Below are positions 36,396-48,187 of a stretch of DNA of 64,000 nucleotides, piece by piece (the first letter of the stretch is position 1; every line of letters begins with the position of its first letter). The stretch lies in the NCBI GenBank assembly GCA_030549335.1, contig JAUKPH010000018.1:3968001-4032000 (forward strand), given 5' to 3'. The notes below the pieces were generated by a model. That model did no database searches. It saw only the letters and a program-made list of their open reading frames with translations, and was not told the origin of the DNA. A program made the translations under genes and the position numbers. The stretch comes from Pontederia crassipes. Lineage: Eukaryota > Streptophyta > Magnoliopsida > Commelinales > Pontederiaceae.

Positions 36396-39300
36396 ATGGT
36401 GAAATCGAAGTCGAGTTCCTCCAAGAAACCCAAAGCCGGCGTCGATTTCAAGGTAAAAAAATTTATCCTCTCTCTCTCTCCGGCACTCGGACAATCCTGG
36501 TCGGCCGTCGCCTTGTTTTCGTCTCTCCTCTTCTCAAGGCCGCAGACCCTTTGTTCGGGCGGGGCTTCCCAGGGACAGCCCCGCCTAACAATGTCTGCTG
36601 GGATTGTAAAAAGTTTGAGTTGTCACGAGAGTGACATGATCATTATCGAAGTGGCTTTTTTTAAGGACCATTAATACTTACCAGTTAAGTGAAAAATATT
36701 AATTTTGAGGGATGATTATGGAGAGAATTGGAATTGGCAATTAAAACGAGAGGATAATAGAGCAATTGTTCCTCAAATTTGGTCCCACCGATTTGATTTG
36801 TTTTGGCCTTTTTCTTTTCTCTTCTAATGTATTGTATTTGGATGTTTGTTCTTGTTTTCTGATTTTTTTGTTGGATTCCAGAAAATAAAGAGGAAGCTTG
36901 GTCGCAAACTTCCACCGCCTAAGAATGCCACCAATACACAGATTAAATCGAAAGGTATGTGTGGCTCTTGAATGTACATCATCTATTGAAGCAATAATGT
37001 AAATTGTTGTTTCCTCTTTGGATGCTGCTGTTGCCAGCAATTGTGCTTCCGGAGCAGAGTATTGCTACCGAGAGAGGGGGACTTGCATTGAGCAATAAAG
37101 GCCAGGCATTGAGAGAGCTCCTTAAGCAAACGTCTCATCACAATGCGAAGGTACGAAAAGGTATGTTGAAGTTTTTTACTATTTTTTCCCACTAATTCAA
37201 TTTGAGATAATCACAAAGTCTTATGAGAAGTTCTCTATGTTTTTGATGAAGCTCAACTAAATGGGATCAGAGATCTTCTCCAAAAACATCCAGAAGAACT
37301 GAAACTTCATACACTTTTCATCATAGAAAAGCTTCATGAACGCATCTGCGATAATGACAAAGGAGTCAGGGAAACATTGTATGAACTCCTTAAAACTGTG
37401 GTATTTCCATCTTCGAAAGAGGTAATGTTGGACAAAAAACTTGTTACAGATGTTTGAACTTATTTTTGCACTTGCTTGTTATGCATACTTATGTACCAGT
37501 CTCATATATGTTCATAATTTTTCATGCATCTTTGTCAATTTTCATTTCTCATTCCCATTTCCTGGAATTACAAATTTCTATGACATCACTTAAAGCAGAT
37601 ATGATAATATGGCAAAAAGAAATAAAAGGGCATTTAACTTGTAGATAAGATATCTTGGAACATGTTATTTTCTCAATTCTCTACTTGGATTTATCTTGGA
37701 GCTCTATGTCTTGTGGTCATAAACATCATAAGGGCAATGGTATATATGGTAAAGTAATTTCTAAGCCCTTTTGTTTCCTTGCAGGACATAACCGGCCCAG
37801 TTATTTCTTTGATGATGGCATATATCCTTAATGTGATGACACATATTGCTGTTGACATTCGATTAATGGCTTTCAAGTATTTCGAACTTGTTGTTCTGAA
37901 CTACCCATCTGCCTTTACTATGTATGCTGAGAAGGTACAAATATTTTATTAATGAATCATGAAAATTTTTAATTTTTGTTCGTGATATCATAACTTTCTG
38001 GACACTGTTGTTGAGTTGCTTTTTTTGCTAGTACAGAGTTTATTTACTTTAAAAAGGATCACATTTGGCACTTTAACAAAGGCTTTACTTGTGTGTAAGT
38101 TTTTTGTTGTCATTGAATTGTTTAAAATTGTTATGCAGCTGTATTTATTTATTTATTTATCTATTCATTGGGAGCCTCCTCATACAGGTTTTTGCTAATT
38201 ATGTTGACATTCTAAGAAACCAGCAAATCTACTTGGTTGACAAGAGCAAGCTCAAGAATGTTCTTGGTGGTCTTCTTCGTTGTTTCTCCATGTTGTCCAG
38301 CAAGATTGTTGAGGTCTATACCACTTGTTTTCTTTCTACTGTTTTTGCTGGTTTCAAAGAGGAATTTTCTCCTAAACCTTATGTTCTAATTGACTTAGAT
38401 ATTATACAGATGGCTATAGTTTTATCATTATCAGTCTACTATCGCATTGTTTATATCTTTTTGTGGCCTTATTGTCTTTTGGTTAAAATTTTGTGAAATA
38501 GTCTCCATTCCCTTTCAAAGTCACTAGAAAGCATATGCTTTTATCCTTTGACCACTTTTCGGTTCCAGGGGTCGATCCAAACGATGTGACACATGGAGAT
38601 AACTGAGAACCAAATGGGTGGAACCATGCCTCATGTGACCTAGTTCCACTGATGGAACCGTATTCTAAAAAAAATTGCTGGAATCAAGGGGATGGAACCC
38701 CCTTTTTTTATTTGACAAAATTTCCCTCTCTCTCTCTCTTCGTTCTCTCACTCTCTCTCTTCCCACTCACTCTCCTATTTTTTTATTTCATTTTTTAGAA
38801 ATTTATTTTTTCCTCAAAAAAATATAAGGAGTCTAATTATATAAATATAAAATTTTAAATTAATTTTTAATATGTTATTAAAATATTAGATTATTCAATG
38901 AAGTTAATACAAATTCTAACCTCATCATAAAAAATATTAACTTATTAATTAAAAAATTAATTACATAATCTATAAATAGAAATATTTAATTTATTCCCTC
39001 AAAAAAAAATTTAATTTATTATCTATAATACGTTTATAAACAAGTTAGTTTAATATTGTTCATCTTATTTTGTCTAAAATTTTATTGTATTTTTAAAATG
39101 TTTTCTTATAGAAATTATTTAACATAATTTTTAATCAAACTTAATATTTATTGTTAACAAAATTATGTTTCGCGGTACTTTATTGTATCCAAACACCCAT
39201 TATAATTAATCTATCAAAATTATTTTTTCATTTCTCATCATTATATTTAATTTCATCCAAACACACTCAGAATTAATTTGTAGATTCAACTATTCTCAAA

Positions 39301-42300
39301 AACTCAAAGGGACCACGATTCTACTTGCTAAACGCTGTTGTTATGCATAATCTCAAGGAAAGTAGAATTCCCATTAATAACATGTGTCAGGATTTCCTCT
39401 AGAAATGGAGGAATCTAATTTCATATTCTAATGCCACCTAGTTTTTGTACAACTATGTCCCAAGTATACTTTATCTTTGGCATGGTTGATCCTACTGACT
39501 GAGAAATTCATTTGTTCAAAAAGATGGTCTGTTTGTTTTGGTTGAAATGGTTATTGTTTTATTTTTTGTAAAATGATGACAACAACAACAACAAAGCCTT
39601 ATCCCACTAGGTGGGGTCGGCTACATGGATCATACGACGCCATTTCGCTCTATTAGTAATCAAATCTTTCGATATATTATTCAGTTGATCCATATTCATA
39701 AGATTCGACAGGGTTTTACGCTGGCTGTCGGGGTCTAACACAACCCTCCTCCTTTATCCGGGCTTGGGACCGGCTATAAAACATAGGCGAAGTTTTTGTA
39801 AAATGACAACAATTTTCTTAAATATGCTAATCCTTCAAAAAATATGCTTATAGTAATAGGCACAATTAATGCAATAATAATTTCAGGCAACTACTCTGGG
39901 AACAAATGGGAGAAAACAGATGGTTCCAGCCATATGATCTTGTTTACTTATCATTGCTTCTGTAAAATCACTGGATGAAGCTAGAGAAACCTTCATCCCT
40001 TATCACCGTAAATGCAATTAGAATGTTTCTTGAAAGCAAAGCCACTAGGTAGCTTATTTTGGTTACACTTTTTGATGTTAACTAGATCATGACATTTTTC
40101 TTCAGGATCAAGAAGTTGTGCAGCCGAGAGGTTTATTCTTTTACATGCCGGAGGTGCATGGCAGTGATGATGGTATGGAAGTTTCTTCTCGAGCATATGA
40201 GATGCCCTTAGTTTGTTCTCTCCTTTTATATTGCTATTTTATTTTTTTTGAAAGGTTTTCTTTATGTTGGGAACCATGTATTCACTATTGTTGCAGTCCA
40301 TTCCATCATAAACTGTGCTAGAATCTCAGATAGAGTATGATATTTCAGCAAAGACTTATTTTGAGCCTATTGGATCTCTTGCCAGATAAAATTTGCCCTT
40401 CTTTTATGTCTCAAGAACGTTGTCTAATAAGTTGTAAATTCCTAATTTGTCAATTACTTAAAAAAAATCCTAACTTGTCAATTTGCATGTACGTAGTGAT
40501 GCCTTCGATTGCCAGTAAACTTGAAGATCTTGTACCGATACTTGTTAGCTCCTTTTTGGAATCCACCTCAGTGATACACACAATGTCTGCCATTGATGCT
40601 CAAGTATTTGATTGTATGTCATCGACACTGAATTGTATTGAAATGACTGTTAAAGCATATGGGATAAAGTGCTCCCATGTTACTTCTGAACTTCATCCAA
40701 CATTAATCTCTACTCGAGTGGAGGTGACACAGAGCATTGTGCCAGTATACTTAAGGAAGTTATTGGAAGCATTTCCTATTGGTCAGATGTATGACTTCCA
40801 GGGAAAGGTTTGTGCTTTGAAACAAATCATTGGTGCACTCATTTCTAATTTTCATAGATCTGAGCACAATACTTGTGAATAGCATGTTTGTCTTGTTTTT
40901 TTTTTGAGTTGAAGTGTGACTTCTTTCGCTGGCCATTACAGGAAGATGATAAATATGCCACCTTAAATGTCAAGATTGCTCAAGTGACAAAGTTTAAATA
41001 TTTAGGATCAATTGTAAGACAAGATGGTGAGATTGATGACGATGTTAATCATAAAATTCAAGCTGGATGGTGTAAGTGGAGGAAAGCCACTAGAGTTCTT
41101 TGTGATAGAAAAGTACCCAATAAAGTTAAAGGAAAATTCTATGAATGTTGGGCTATGAAGGGACAACATGAACGTAAAGTGGGGGTAGTCGAAATGAGGA
41201 TGTTGAGATGGATGTGTGGTCATACAAGATTAGATAAGATTAGGAATGACCATATACGTGAACGAGTCGGAGTGGCTCCTATTAGTGAGAAAATGGTAGA
41301 GAATCGTTTGAGATGGGTTGGTCATGTTCAGAGAAGACCATTAGATGCGCCAGTAAGAAGAGTAGATCAAATAATCTGGAGTCCGATTAAAAGAGGGAGA
41401 GGGAGGCCAAGGCGGACACTTGGCGAACTAATAGAGCAAGATCTATTGGTGAATAATATACCGAAAGGTTTGGTTACTAATAGAGCGGAATGGCGTCGTA
41501 TGATCCATGTAGCCGACCCCACCTAGTGGGATAAGGCTTTGTTGTTGTTGTTGTTGTTGTTAGCAATTGGATTGATGGTAGCAGTTCCCTAGATGAGAAG
41601 TTTCTTGCATTTCTTGAAGCCTTGCTACTGCAGAAGGTGTTTCTAATTTCGTACCGTCTCTTGCTAAAACTCATTCTATAACTTCAGTCAACATTTCTTT
41701 TCTGAGAATTGGTAATATAGACTTGGTTGCTTCTACTGATATTTGAATCCCATCCTTGGTTCTAAACTAAGGTACCAACCATGATTTTGTATGCTTGTTG
41801 CCAAGAATATCTTAATGTGCATTTATTTTCTTATGCTTCTTTATGTGCCTACGTTATGATTTCTGTTGTCACATATCAGTGGTTATAACTATGGGAACTT
41901 TTTTCTTGCTTGATTCAAGAATGAGATAAAATGTTAGCTATCCAACTGGAGAAATCATAACACACATAAGCTGGGCCTTGGTGGATTTTTAACATATAAC
42001 AACTATCCTCCTGAATCATCCATGCCAATGCTTGCATCTCCTTGTCTTAGTATTTTCACTTTGCTGGCTTTAGTCTCCTTAATTATCTCATTTAAGCTAA
42101 GCGACCAGTTCCAAATTAACTAAGACACATATAAAGGATCCTTCTTCTTCACGATTCATTGTTTTTTTTTAAACTTCTATTTTCCTATTTGACCTTTTTT
42201 CTTTATATGTTAAGGAACGTTGTCTTTAGATTTTATCTTTATTCAAACATGTTTTCCTTTTTAGCCTCATGTAATCAAAATTCGGATATTTTACCTATTG

Positions 42301-43746
42301 ATTATAACTCCGCCTATGTTTTATAGCCGGTCCCAAGCCCGGATAAAGAAGAAGGGTTGTGTTAGGCTCCGACAGCCAGCGTAAAATCCTGTCGAATCTT
42401 ATGAACATGGATCAACGAATATAGCAGAATGGCGTCGTATGATCCATGTAGCCGACCCCACCTAGTGGGATAAGGCTTTGTTGTTGTTGTTGTTGTACCT
42501 ATTGATTATGTTGTTTTTGTTTGACAATTGACCATTCAGTCAATTTTGAATTTGTAAAAATTGGTAGATGTTTTGGTAAATATTGTGAATTGACTGAATG
42601 ATGTGATGCCCCAACACAGATAAAATAAGAATCATATTATGTAAGAACAAATATGATCCACAGCTATCATGTGATGAAAACGAAATTGAAAGAATGAAAT
42701 CATGCCCAAATTCATAAGAGTAATCACTTTTGTGAGAGGAGACATCTTCAAGCTCAGAAATTATATGTGATCCTTTTGTAGCTCCAATCTGGTTCTTGGT
42801 GCTGTTGACTATTCTCTGCAATTGTAAAGGGCCTTGAGACAGTTTCTAAAGTTAATTTCTGTGTATATTCTTGTCTTAATTGGAAAAGTGAAGTTCAGCC
42901 TGTTTTAGATGTCTTTCTGTTATAATGCTACAATGTCTAAAAAAAATCTGGTTTTTGCAGGTTGGTGTAAGAGCATATGGAAAAAAGAGTAATTTCGGTT
43001 TTGCCATTCATTCCGAAGCTTCTATCACAAGTTCTACCCAGTTGGAAGACTAGGCTTCTTGAGGTTGCTTTGCATTTCGAGGAAGAACTATTTCTTCAAT
43101 TTTTTTTTGAGAGGGGTAACTACTTCCTCACGATCATCATTGCAGATTAATTTCTTTTTATTGTATACTCATTCAGACATTGTTGACTGTTAATTGTAGG
43201 TTAATGAAGAAAAACTTATTTTAAAACTAATAAGCTAGTTCTTAAGTGTAACAAATGCATATATGTTTACTCTTACTGTGACATGCGAATCATTCACTTT
43301 AAAAAATGGTCGCCCTAGTGCATTTAGTTGCATGTGAGAAGGATGAGTGCTTTTCAAGTTTCTCTTTGACGAATGATATGTTGAATCTATAGCTCATGCA
43401 AAATTTGATGTTACTCCAGGCTTTTACAAATTCATTCAAGGAGTGCAAGATGGATTCTAAAATGTGTTTAGTATATTTGTCTTCATTGGAGGAATTACTA
43501 ATTCCTGTAAGGTCCTTTTCCTTGTAATTTCCCAAAACTTGTCTCATTAAAGTATAGTTTACCTACCCAGTAGTCACAGCTGTATTATCTATCTTGTTTT
43601 ATTGACACCCTCTCGTTTTCATTCATTTTCTTTCTCATTGCAAGAAAAATGGTCGAAATGCATTAACATGTCACGAGGTTGCTTGGATACAAGAACTTCC
43701 AAGGATACTATTGCAAGCAGGCCACAAACATCCTTCATTTACATTG
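36396..43746 (+). CDS. TEX10/IPI1-like Rix1-complex protein, N-terminal half (interrupted)
   Basis: Exons by GT-AG and frame: 36396-36452, 36882-36954, 37038-37160, 37252-37421, 37785-37934, 38188-38313, 40106-40172, 40497-40807, 40942-41636 (with a LINE inside), 42974-43063, 43420-43506, 43645-43746. Without the LINE they give about 490 residues starting MVKSKSSSSKKPKAGVDFK. Exons 3-5 carry the family hallmarks: TSHHNAKVRK, then DIRLMAFKYFELVVLNYP (IPI1_N region). TEX10/IPI1 works with Rix1 and Ipi3 in nucleolar 60S-subunit maturation and ITS2 processing. No further exon of the family is found after exon 12; the C-terminal exons are on the other strand at 60.3-63.9 kb. Exon 9 is split by an RTE LINE. 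The exon 6 donor (GAG/GTCTAT) is weak, and the exon 10 acceptor was chosen because it keeps the frame. As it stands the locus cannot encode a whole protein. Confidence 0.75.
38314..40105 (+). other. Long intron 6 of the TEX10-like gene
   Basis: No exon is recognised between 38314 and 40105. It is AT-rich and holds an RTE-derived insertion (39577-39792). A possible decayed element starts near 38570, but its ends are not clear. Confidence 0.5.
39577..39792 (-). mobile_element. RTE-derived SINE-like element, copy 1
   Basis: A perfect 14-bp TSD, TTTTTGTAAAATGA, flanks it (39563-39576 and 39793-39806). On the minus strand it reads head CTTCGCCTATGTTTTATAGC, CCCGACAGCCAGCGTAAAAC-type middle, then a longer piece of the RTE LINE 3' coding end (GATTTGATTACTAATAGAGC), and the GGATAAGGCTTTGTTGTTG tail. 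216 bp, in intron 6. Confidence 0.85.
40981..41561 (+). mobile_element. 5'-truncated RTE LINE (copy B) inside exon 9 of the TEX10-like gene
   Basis: The LINE begins CAAGTGACAAAGTTTAAATA directly after host codons GTC AAG ATT GCT and ends in (GTT)n just before TAGCAATTGGATTGATGG. Removing it restores an in-frame join (K-I-A-S-N-W-I-D-G). The LINE frame is open to TAG at 41524-41526 and in phase with the host frame. It lacks 36 nt (at 41142/41143) that copy A has, and lacks copy A's 10-nt deletion and TGA. No target duplication longer than one base is visible. Confidence 0.85.
42306..42495 (+). mobile_element. RTE-derived SINE-like element, copy 2
   Basis: A perfect 14-bp TSD, TACCTATTGATTAT, flanks it (42292-42305 and 42496-42509). 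Head AACTCCGCCTATGTTTTATA, middle GGTTGTGTTAGGCTCCGACA, then about 75 bp identical in type to the RTE LINE 3' end with a (TTG)n tail. It lies between exons 9 and 10 of the TEX10-like gene. Confidence 0.85.
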
Positions 43747-43853
43747 GTATGCAGTGCTTTGTACTCATATATATTCAATCATTATATTACCTTAGCTGTA
43801 CTTGTCACTTTTCAAGTTGTCAAATTTGAGTGATTTAATCATATATATTCTTT

Positions 43854-44014
43854 GGTCCCAAGCCCGAATAAAGAAGGAGGGTTGTGTTAGGCCCCGACAA
43901 CCAGCGTAAAACCCTGTCGAATCTCATGAACATGGATCAACGAATTGGCATCGTATGATTCATGTAGCCGACCCCACCTAGTGGGATAAGGTTTTGTTGT
44001 TGTTGTTGTTGTTG
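43854..44014 (+). mobile_element. RTE-derived SINE-like element, copy 3 (5'-shortened)
   Basis: A perfect 18-bp TSD, TAATCATATATATTCTTT, flanks it (43836-43853 and 44015-44032). It starts at GGTCCCAAGCCCGAATAAAG, so it lacks the first 20 or so bases of the head, and ends in (TTG)n. It lies just after the last recognisable + strand exon. Confidence 0.85.
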
Positions 44015-44175
44015 TAATCATATATATTCTTTATTTGACACAATTAGCAATTCGATTATCTAAAGAGTTGATAGCTTATATTGGTTTTTCTAGTTGGTAG
44101 TAGTCAATGTTTAAATTTTTTTGAGGTAATTAGTAAACATTAAATTGTTAGGGGATTAATAAACAGAATTAATAA

Positions 44176-44500
44176 TTTTTTTTGAGGGGGAAAAGGTGAC
44201 TACCGAAGGTTGTGGTTGTCATCAAAAAAAAAAAAAAATATATATATATATCACTATGAAAGGACTACCATGTACAAGTAAAACACTCTCCAGCGGAGAG
44301 TGACAAAACAAGGCCCTAGCCAAAATCCCACTCCGAAGACAAAAGACGCAATGTACAATATTATCCACCTGACATCTCTTCCCACAAAAAATGATGCGGT
44401 TGCGTTGGAGCCAAATGACCCAGGCACTTGTAAAATGTAAACTGATAATAGACTTAAGGTAGTTTTTTTTGAGATAGGACTTAAGGGAGTGATATATCAT
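44176..44500 (-). mobile_element. 3' end of an L1-like LINE
   Basis: The minus-strand frame 44500-44222 contains SAWVIWLQRNRIIF, typical of the C-terminal region of plant L1 ORF2. It ends at an (AT)n stretch, then GATGACAACCACAACC...GGTAGTCACC and an A-run. The same 3' end is found at 59530-59585 (+) and, more diverged, at 54390-54470 (-). Confidence 0.65.
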
Positions 44501-44579
44501 TTATATTATGATAGGCATTTGTCAAATTTCTATTATTGGATAATAATTAACTCATTCCAAATTTCCTTTTCTATTTGTG

Positions 44580-44930
44580 ATTAACGATCGACCCAACGCC
44601 TAGTTTCGGTCGCCCGAAGGCTGATAACAATCGACCGATATCTTAGTGATCGTCCGATTTGAAGCAGGCATGCTTTCTGTGATTAGCGGTCATTCGATTT
44701 GAAGTAGGCATGCTCTCTGTGATTAGCGGTCGACCCAACGCCCAGTTTGGTCATCCGAAAGTCATGTAACGGTCGATCGATATCTTAGCGGTCGTTCGAT
44801 TTAGAGAGTCGTTGCTCTCTATGATTAGTGGTCGACCCAACGCCTAGTTTGGTCACCTGAAAGGACTATATCGATCGCCCGATACCTAGTTCAGCGGTCG
44901 ACCAAAAGTAGAAACGGTCGTCCATTCTGG
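44580..44930. repeat. About 110-bp tandem repeats
   Basis: Units containing GCGGTCGACCCAACGCCTAG, TTTGGTCACCCGAAAG and CGGTCGATCGATATCTTAGC recur about three times, with a partial unit (TTTGAAGCAGGCATGCT) doubled. The words resemble the GGTCGACC-rich DNA at 1-250 and in the left LTR. Probably part of the LTR that ends near 46125. Confidence 0.65.
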
Positions 44931-46125
44931 GCTGATGATTGATTATGATTGAATGTCTACACATAATATGATTTGAAGTTTGTATGACCTTAAATAGGGT
45001 TAAAACATGCAACATGTATTGAATGATTGTATATATTGATGAATAAGACTAAAAGACGGATCAATGAAGGTATGGCATTTTCTCTTGGGACCAATCGGTA
45101 CCCTACCTATGGCTCCACCGACGGGTGGGGGAAGAATTCATTGATGAATGAGGATAATGACCTCGCCTATGGGGAGGATAAAGACCTCATCTAAAGATGG
45201 AGAGTAAGACCTCACCTACTGGTGAGTATTATGACCTATGAGTCATCACTCTTCTCAATCAACAAGATAAGAAACCATCTAAGTAAAGATGAAAGATGAA
45301 AAAATGAATGATGAATGACCTGGAACATAAAAGACAGATGATAAAGATGAAGAAGACACCTATGAGGATGCAATATGAATGTCCACTTGTCACATCATAT
45401 TATGACTTGAACAAAGATGACAAAGTAATGTAAGATAAGATCATGATATGCATTCGCATAGTGATAAGTATGATGATAAATTATGATATGCTTGAACATA
45501 GTATGAAATGTTATATGTTATCTTATCTTGCTATAATGATATTGCTCATATGCCATATAGTGTGCATAAGTAGCTCATAACATACGTATAACTTATGTTC
45601 CATTATGTTGTAATGCATATGCCATGATATATAAAAATCATGTATAAAATCATAGCATGCATGGGCCTCAACATACTCTAACGGAAGAAATCCCCTGCAC
45701 CCCATGAATCCCGTGCAGGTATGGACGAGGCTTAGGTTCGGCGGCGAGAGCCTCATGACGAAGATATTGCATATGGATGGGTCGGGCTACGGCCCGTGTT
45801 ATCTTACTTATGTTATGTCATTATGATGAACTCTTATAAGAGTTAAGTATGTATGTTTATGGGCCTCTTTGGAGTCATGTACCTTTACTTGAACTCATTA
45901 TATTTTATGAACCCTTTGTTGGGTATGTTAGAGCTTATTAGGCTCATGGATTAGTTTATTATCTTGGGATTTTATATATTTAGAAGTCTTCCGCCGTTTA
46001 CGATATTATTATTTTATGTCTATTATTATGTTTCCACTGCAATATTTTCTGTAATTAGGTCATGTTAAGTGACGCGGTCTAGGGTTCGACAACTAAATTG
46101 TGGTCGAATTTTGGGGGCATTACAA
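44930..46125. mobile_element. Probable truncated gypsy-type LTR (ends GGGGGCATTACA)
   Basis: The right end GTGGTCGAATTTTGGGGGCA-TTACA matches the style of Tekay/Del LTR ends. Repeats of GACCTCACCTATGGGGAGG lie at 45150-45250. No TG start or internal region was found, so it is a truncated or solo LTR, and the left limit is a guess. Confidence 0.45.
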
Positions 46126-46600
46126 CCTTTGAGTTCTGGACAAAAGTAGAAGAACAGAGAAGGAATACAACGAAGGCGAAGATGCCCAAGACCACCATCA
46201 GAGATATCCCTGCCAATGCAAGATCCAAAGCCGCTTGGAGGAGAGATAAAACACAACCGCCATCGGATTTACCTGGTCTCTCTCTCTCTCTCTCTGCTTC
46301 TTCCTATTTCCTTTCTGTTGAGGTGAATAAGAAGAAGAGTAGTCGATCAGGAGATGAATCCAAACAGGGGAGTAGGCGACAACACGGAGAAGAAGAGAAC
46401 AAAGAACAGAGGCAGATGGCCGTGACAAATGGCGCAGTGTGGGATGGTTATTAGGGAAAAAGGATATGGGTATTTAAATTTCCGTTGGGTGAAGAAATGA
46501 AAAAAATGATGTCAGTCGGCGTTAAAAAATTCTGAATTTCTTTACACGAGCTCACTAATGAAGTCTTGTAATTAACATGGAAAAATTATATATAATATAA
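46126..46600. other. Short open stretch of uncertain nature
   Basis: A plus-strand frame (46098-46454) reads MPKTTIRDIPANARSKAAWR... and ends GAVWDGY. I recognise no domain. It overlaps the LTR end and a (TC)n run, so a real gene is doubtful. Confidence 0.25.
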
Positions 46601-46606
46601 TATATG

Positions 46607-47052
46607 GGTTTAATGTAAGTGTCAAACTTTTCGTACGAAGCATGTGTCAAGCGTCTTTACACGTTTCTTTATTTTTTCGATTTTTTTTCTTTATTAATAG
46701 TTTAGATAACGAGTATTAATCGCTTTTCGTCTGTCTTTTCACATACTTTTATTTATTTTTCGATATATTTCTTCATTAATAATTTAGATAATAATTAATG
46801 ATAACAAAAATATGATTCAAATCATCAACAACGATTATACTTATCGTTTTCAAAATTTTACAAACTTATGCATATTATTATCCTTCATAATAGATATAAT
46901 AATTTTGTATAACTTTTTGCGCTATAAAACTTTTTTTTGTTATTATCAATGAACTTATAAAATATTGATGAAAAAAATATATTGAAAAAAAATAAAGAAA
47001 AGTATGTGTGAAGTCGTTTGACACGCGCTTCACACGAAAAGCATTTGAGACC
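46607..47052. mobile_element. MITE with GTGTCAAACTTTTCGTACGA ends
   Basis: The left arm GTGTCAAACTTTTCGTACGA then AGCATGTGTCAAGCG pairs with the right arm read inversely (TCTCAAATGCTTTTCGTGTG, AAGCGCGTGTCAAACG). The interior is AT-rich with no ORF. Flanks are TATATA, so a TA-type TSD is possible but cannot be proven. Confidence 0.55.
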
Positions 47053-48187
47053 TATATATATGATAAAATGAGTGTGTGAAGTACCTACTGCTTCACACTG
47101 TGTGAAGCTCAATCCGAATCATCCATATGAGACAAAAGAAAGCTCGTGATAGATGCTATCAAGATGTGATCCATTGGTTGGCATACATCTTGCAAGATTT
47201 GTATCAGACATTACTCCTCCTTATGATATCTTCTTCCTTGTTCTCCGAGATCGTGCCTAGGTCATCGTCGACACCCTTTGCATCGGCCAACATGACCTCC
47301 AGATGAATACAACATGGAGGAGGATGATGAGCACACTGAGGATAAGGAGCAAACACATATGATGGCGAGGGTGGTGGTGTGGGGTGAGGGGTGATGAATC
47401 GCATCTTGACGGTACCCATCACATGCCTTTTTCTGAGCCATCAGATCTAGTTTGAACGGTTTGAATCGTGCTTCACATAATGTGAAGTGGCACGCCCAAT
47501 TAACTTATATTAAATGAAGTTGACTTATAAATGTAACTAAGCAGGAGAGTGCCTTAGTAATTTCTCACCAGAGAAACGATAGTGCTGAATTATGTTGCTA
47601 TCCATTTTTCACATTGTTTGATCCACGCGTCGATAGAACTCGATTTAGTAGCAAGCAAGATTAAAGACACATGCAGGTAGAAAGCTAATTTTCCGTTCGT
47701 GGATAAGAAACCATCTCACACAGTAAGAACATGTCTCTATTTTTTTATAAACAAGACCATGATATCTATAGTAAGAATCGGTGATCTAGTTCATGATGAC
47801 ATTGCCCAAACCTTCTGGAAGAATCCATTGCTTTGGTTCATGCTGCAATAAGCCTTGCCCACAGATGTTTCTTTTTCTTTAATATATGCACCTTCAGTGA
47901 ATTTATTCCTGTCCATTTACTTTTGAATCTTGTCGTCTTCTTCAGCTGCACCAAGGATCTGTTTGCAGCAGCCATAACTTATTTAATATGCCCGATGTCC
48001 AGGCATGCAAGATTCTGTGTGTTGCTCTTTTGGAAGTCCAAAACATGTCACACCTGAAAAAGAAGTCAATGAAAGAAGTATAAAATAGGTTCATTGAAAT
48101 GATCAAAATGCGATACCTGAAACATTTTTTTGCGACCTGCCATCAAAATCCTTTCTTTAGCTTAGCAAGCATCCATCTCAATGTAGT
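47053..48187. other. Region downstream of CPNB4, no gene recognised
   Basis: It probably includes the CPNB4 3' UTR near 47.9-48.18 kb, but no poly(A) signal was assigned. The breakpoint that separates the two halves of the TEX10-like gene must lie between 43747 and here. GTGTGAAGC-type words at 47090 and 47470 (inverse) may be remains of another MITE. Confidence 0.4.

Noticed and set aside
36009-36674. A 221-codon plus-strand frame spanning the TEX10-like first exon
   Set aside because: It begins in the (GCC)n tract and is in a different frame from MVKSKSSSSKK, which has a proper donor site at 36453 and joins cleanly to exon 2.
40337-40496. Coding extension upstream of exon 8 of the TEX10-like gene
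   Set aside because: The frame is open, but exon 7 ends in phase 1 and joins correctly only to the acceptor at 40496. The upstream stretch has no family similarity that I can see.
46098-46454. 118-codon frame as a small gene
   Set aside because: It overlaps an LTR end and a (TC)n run and has no recognised domain; kept only as a low-confidence note.
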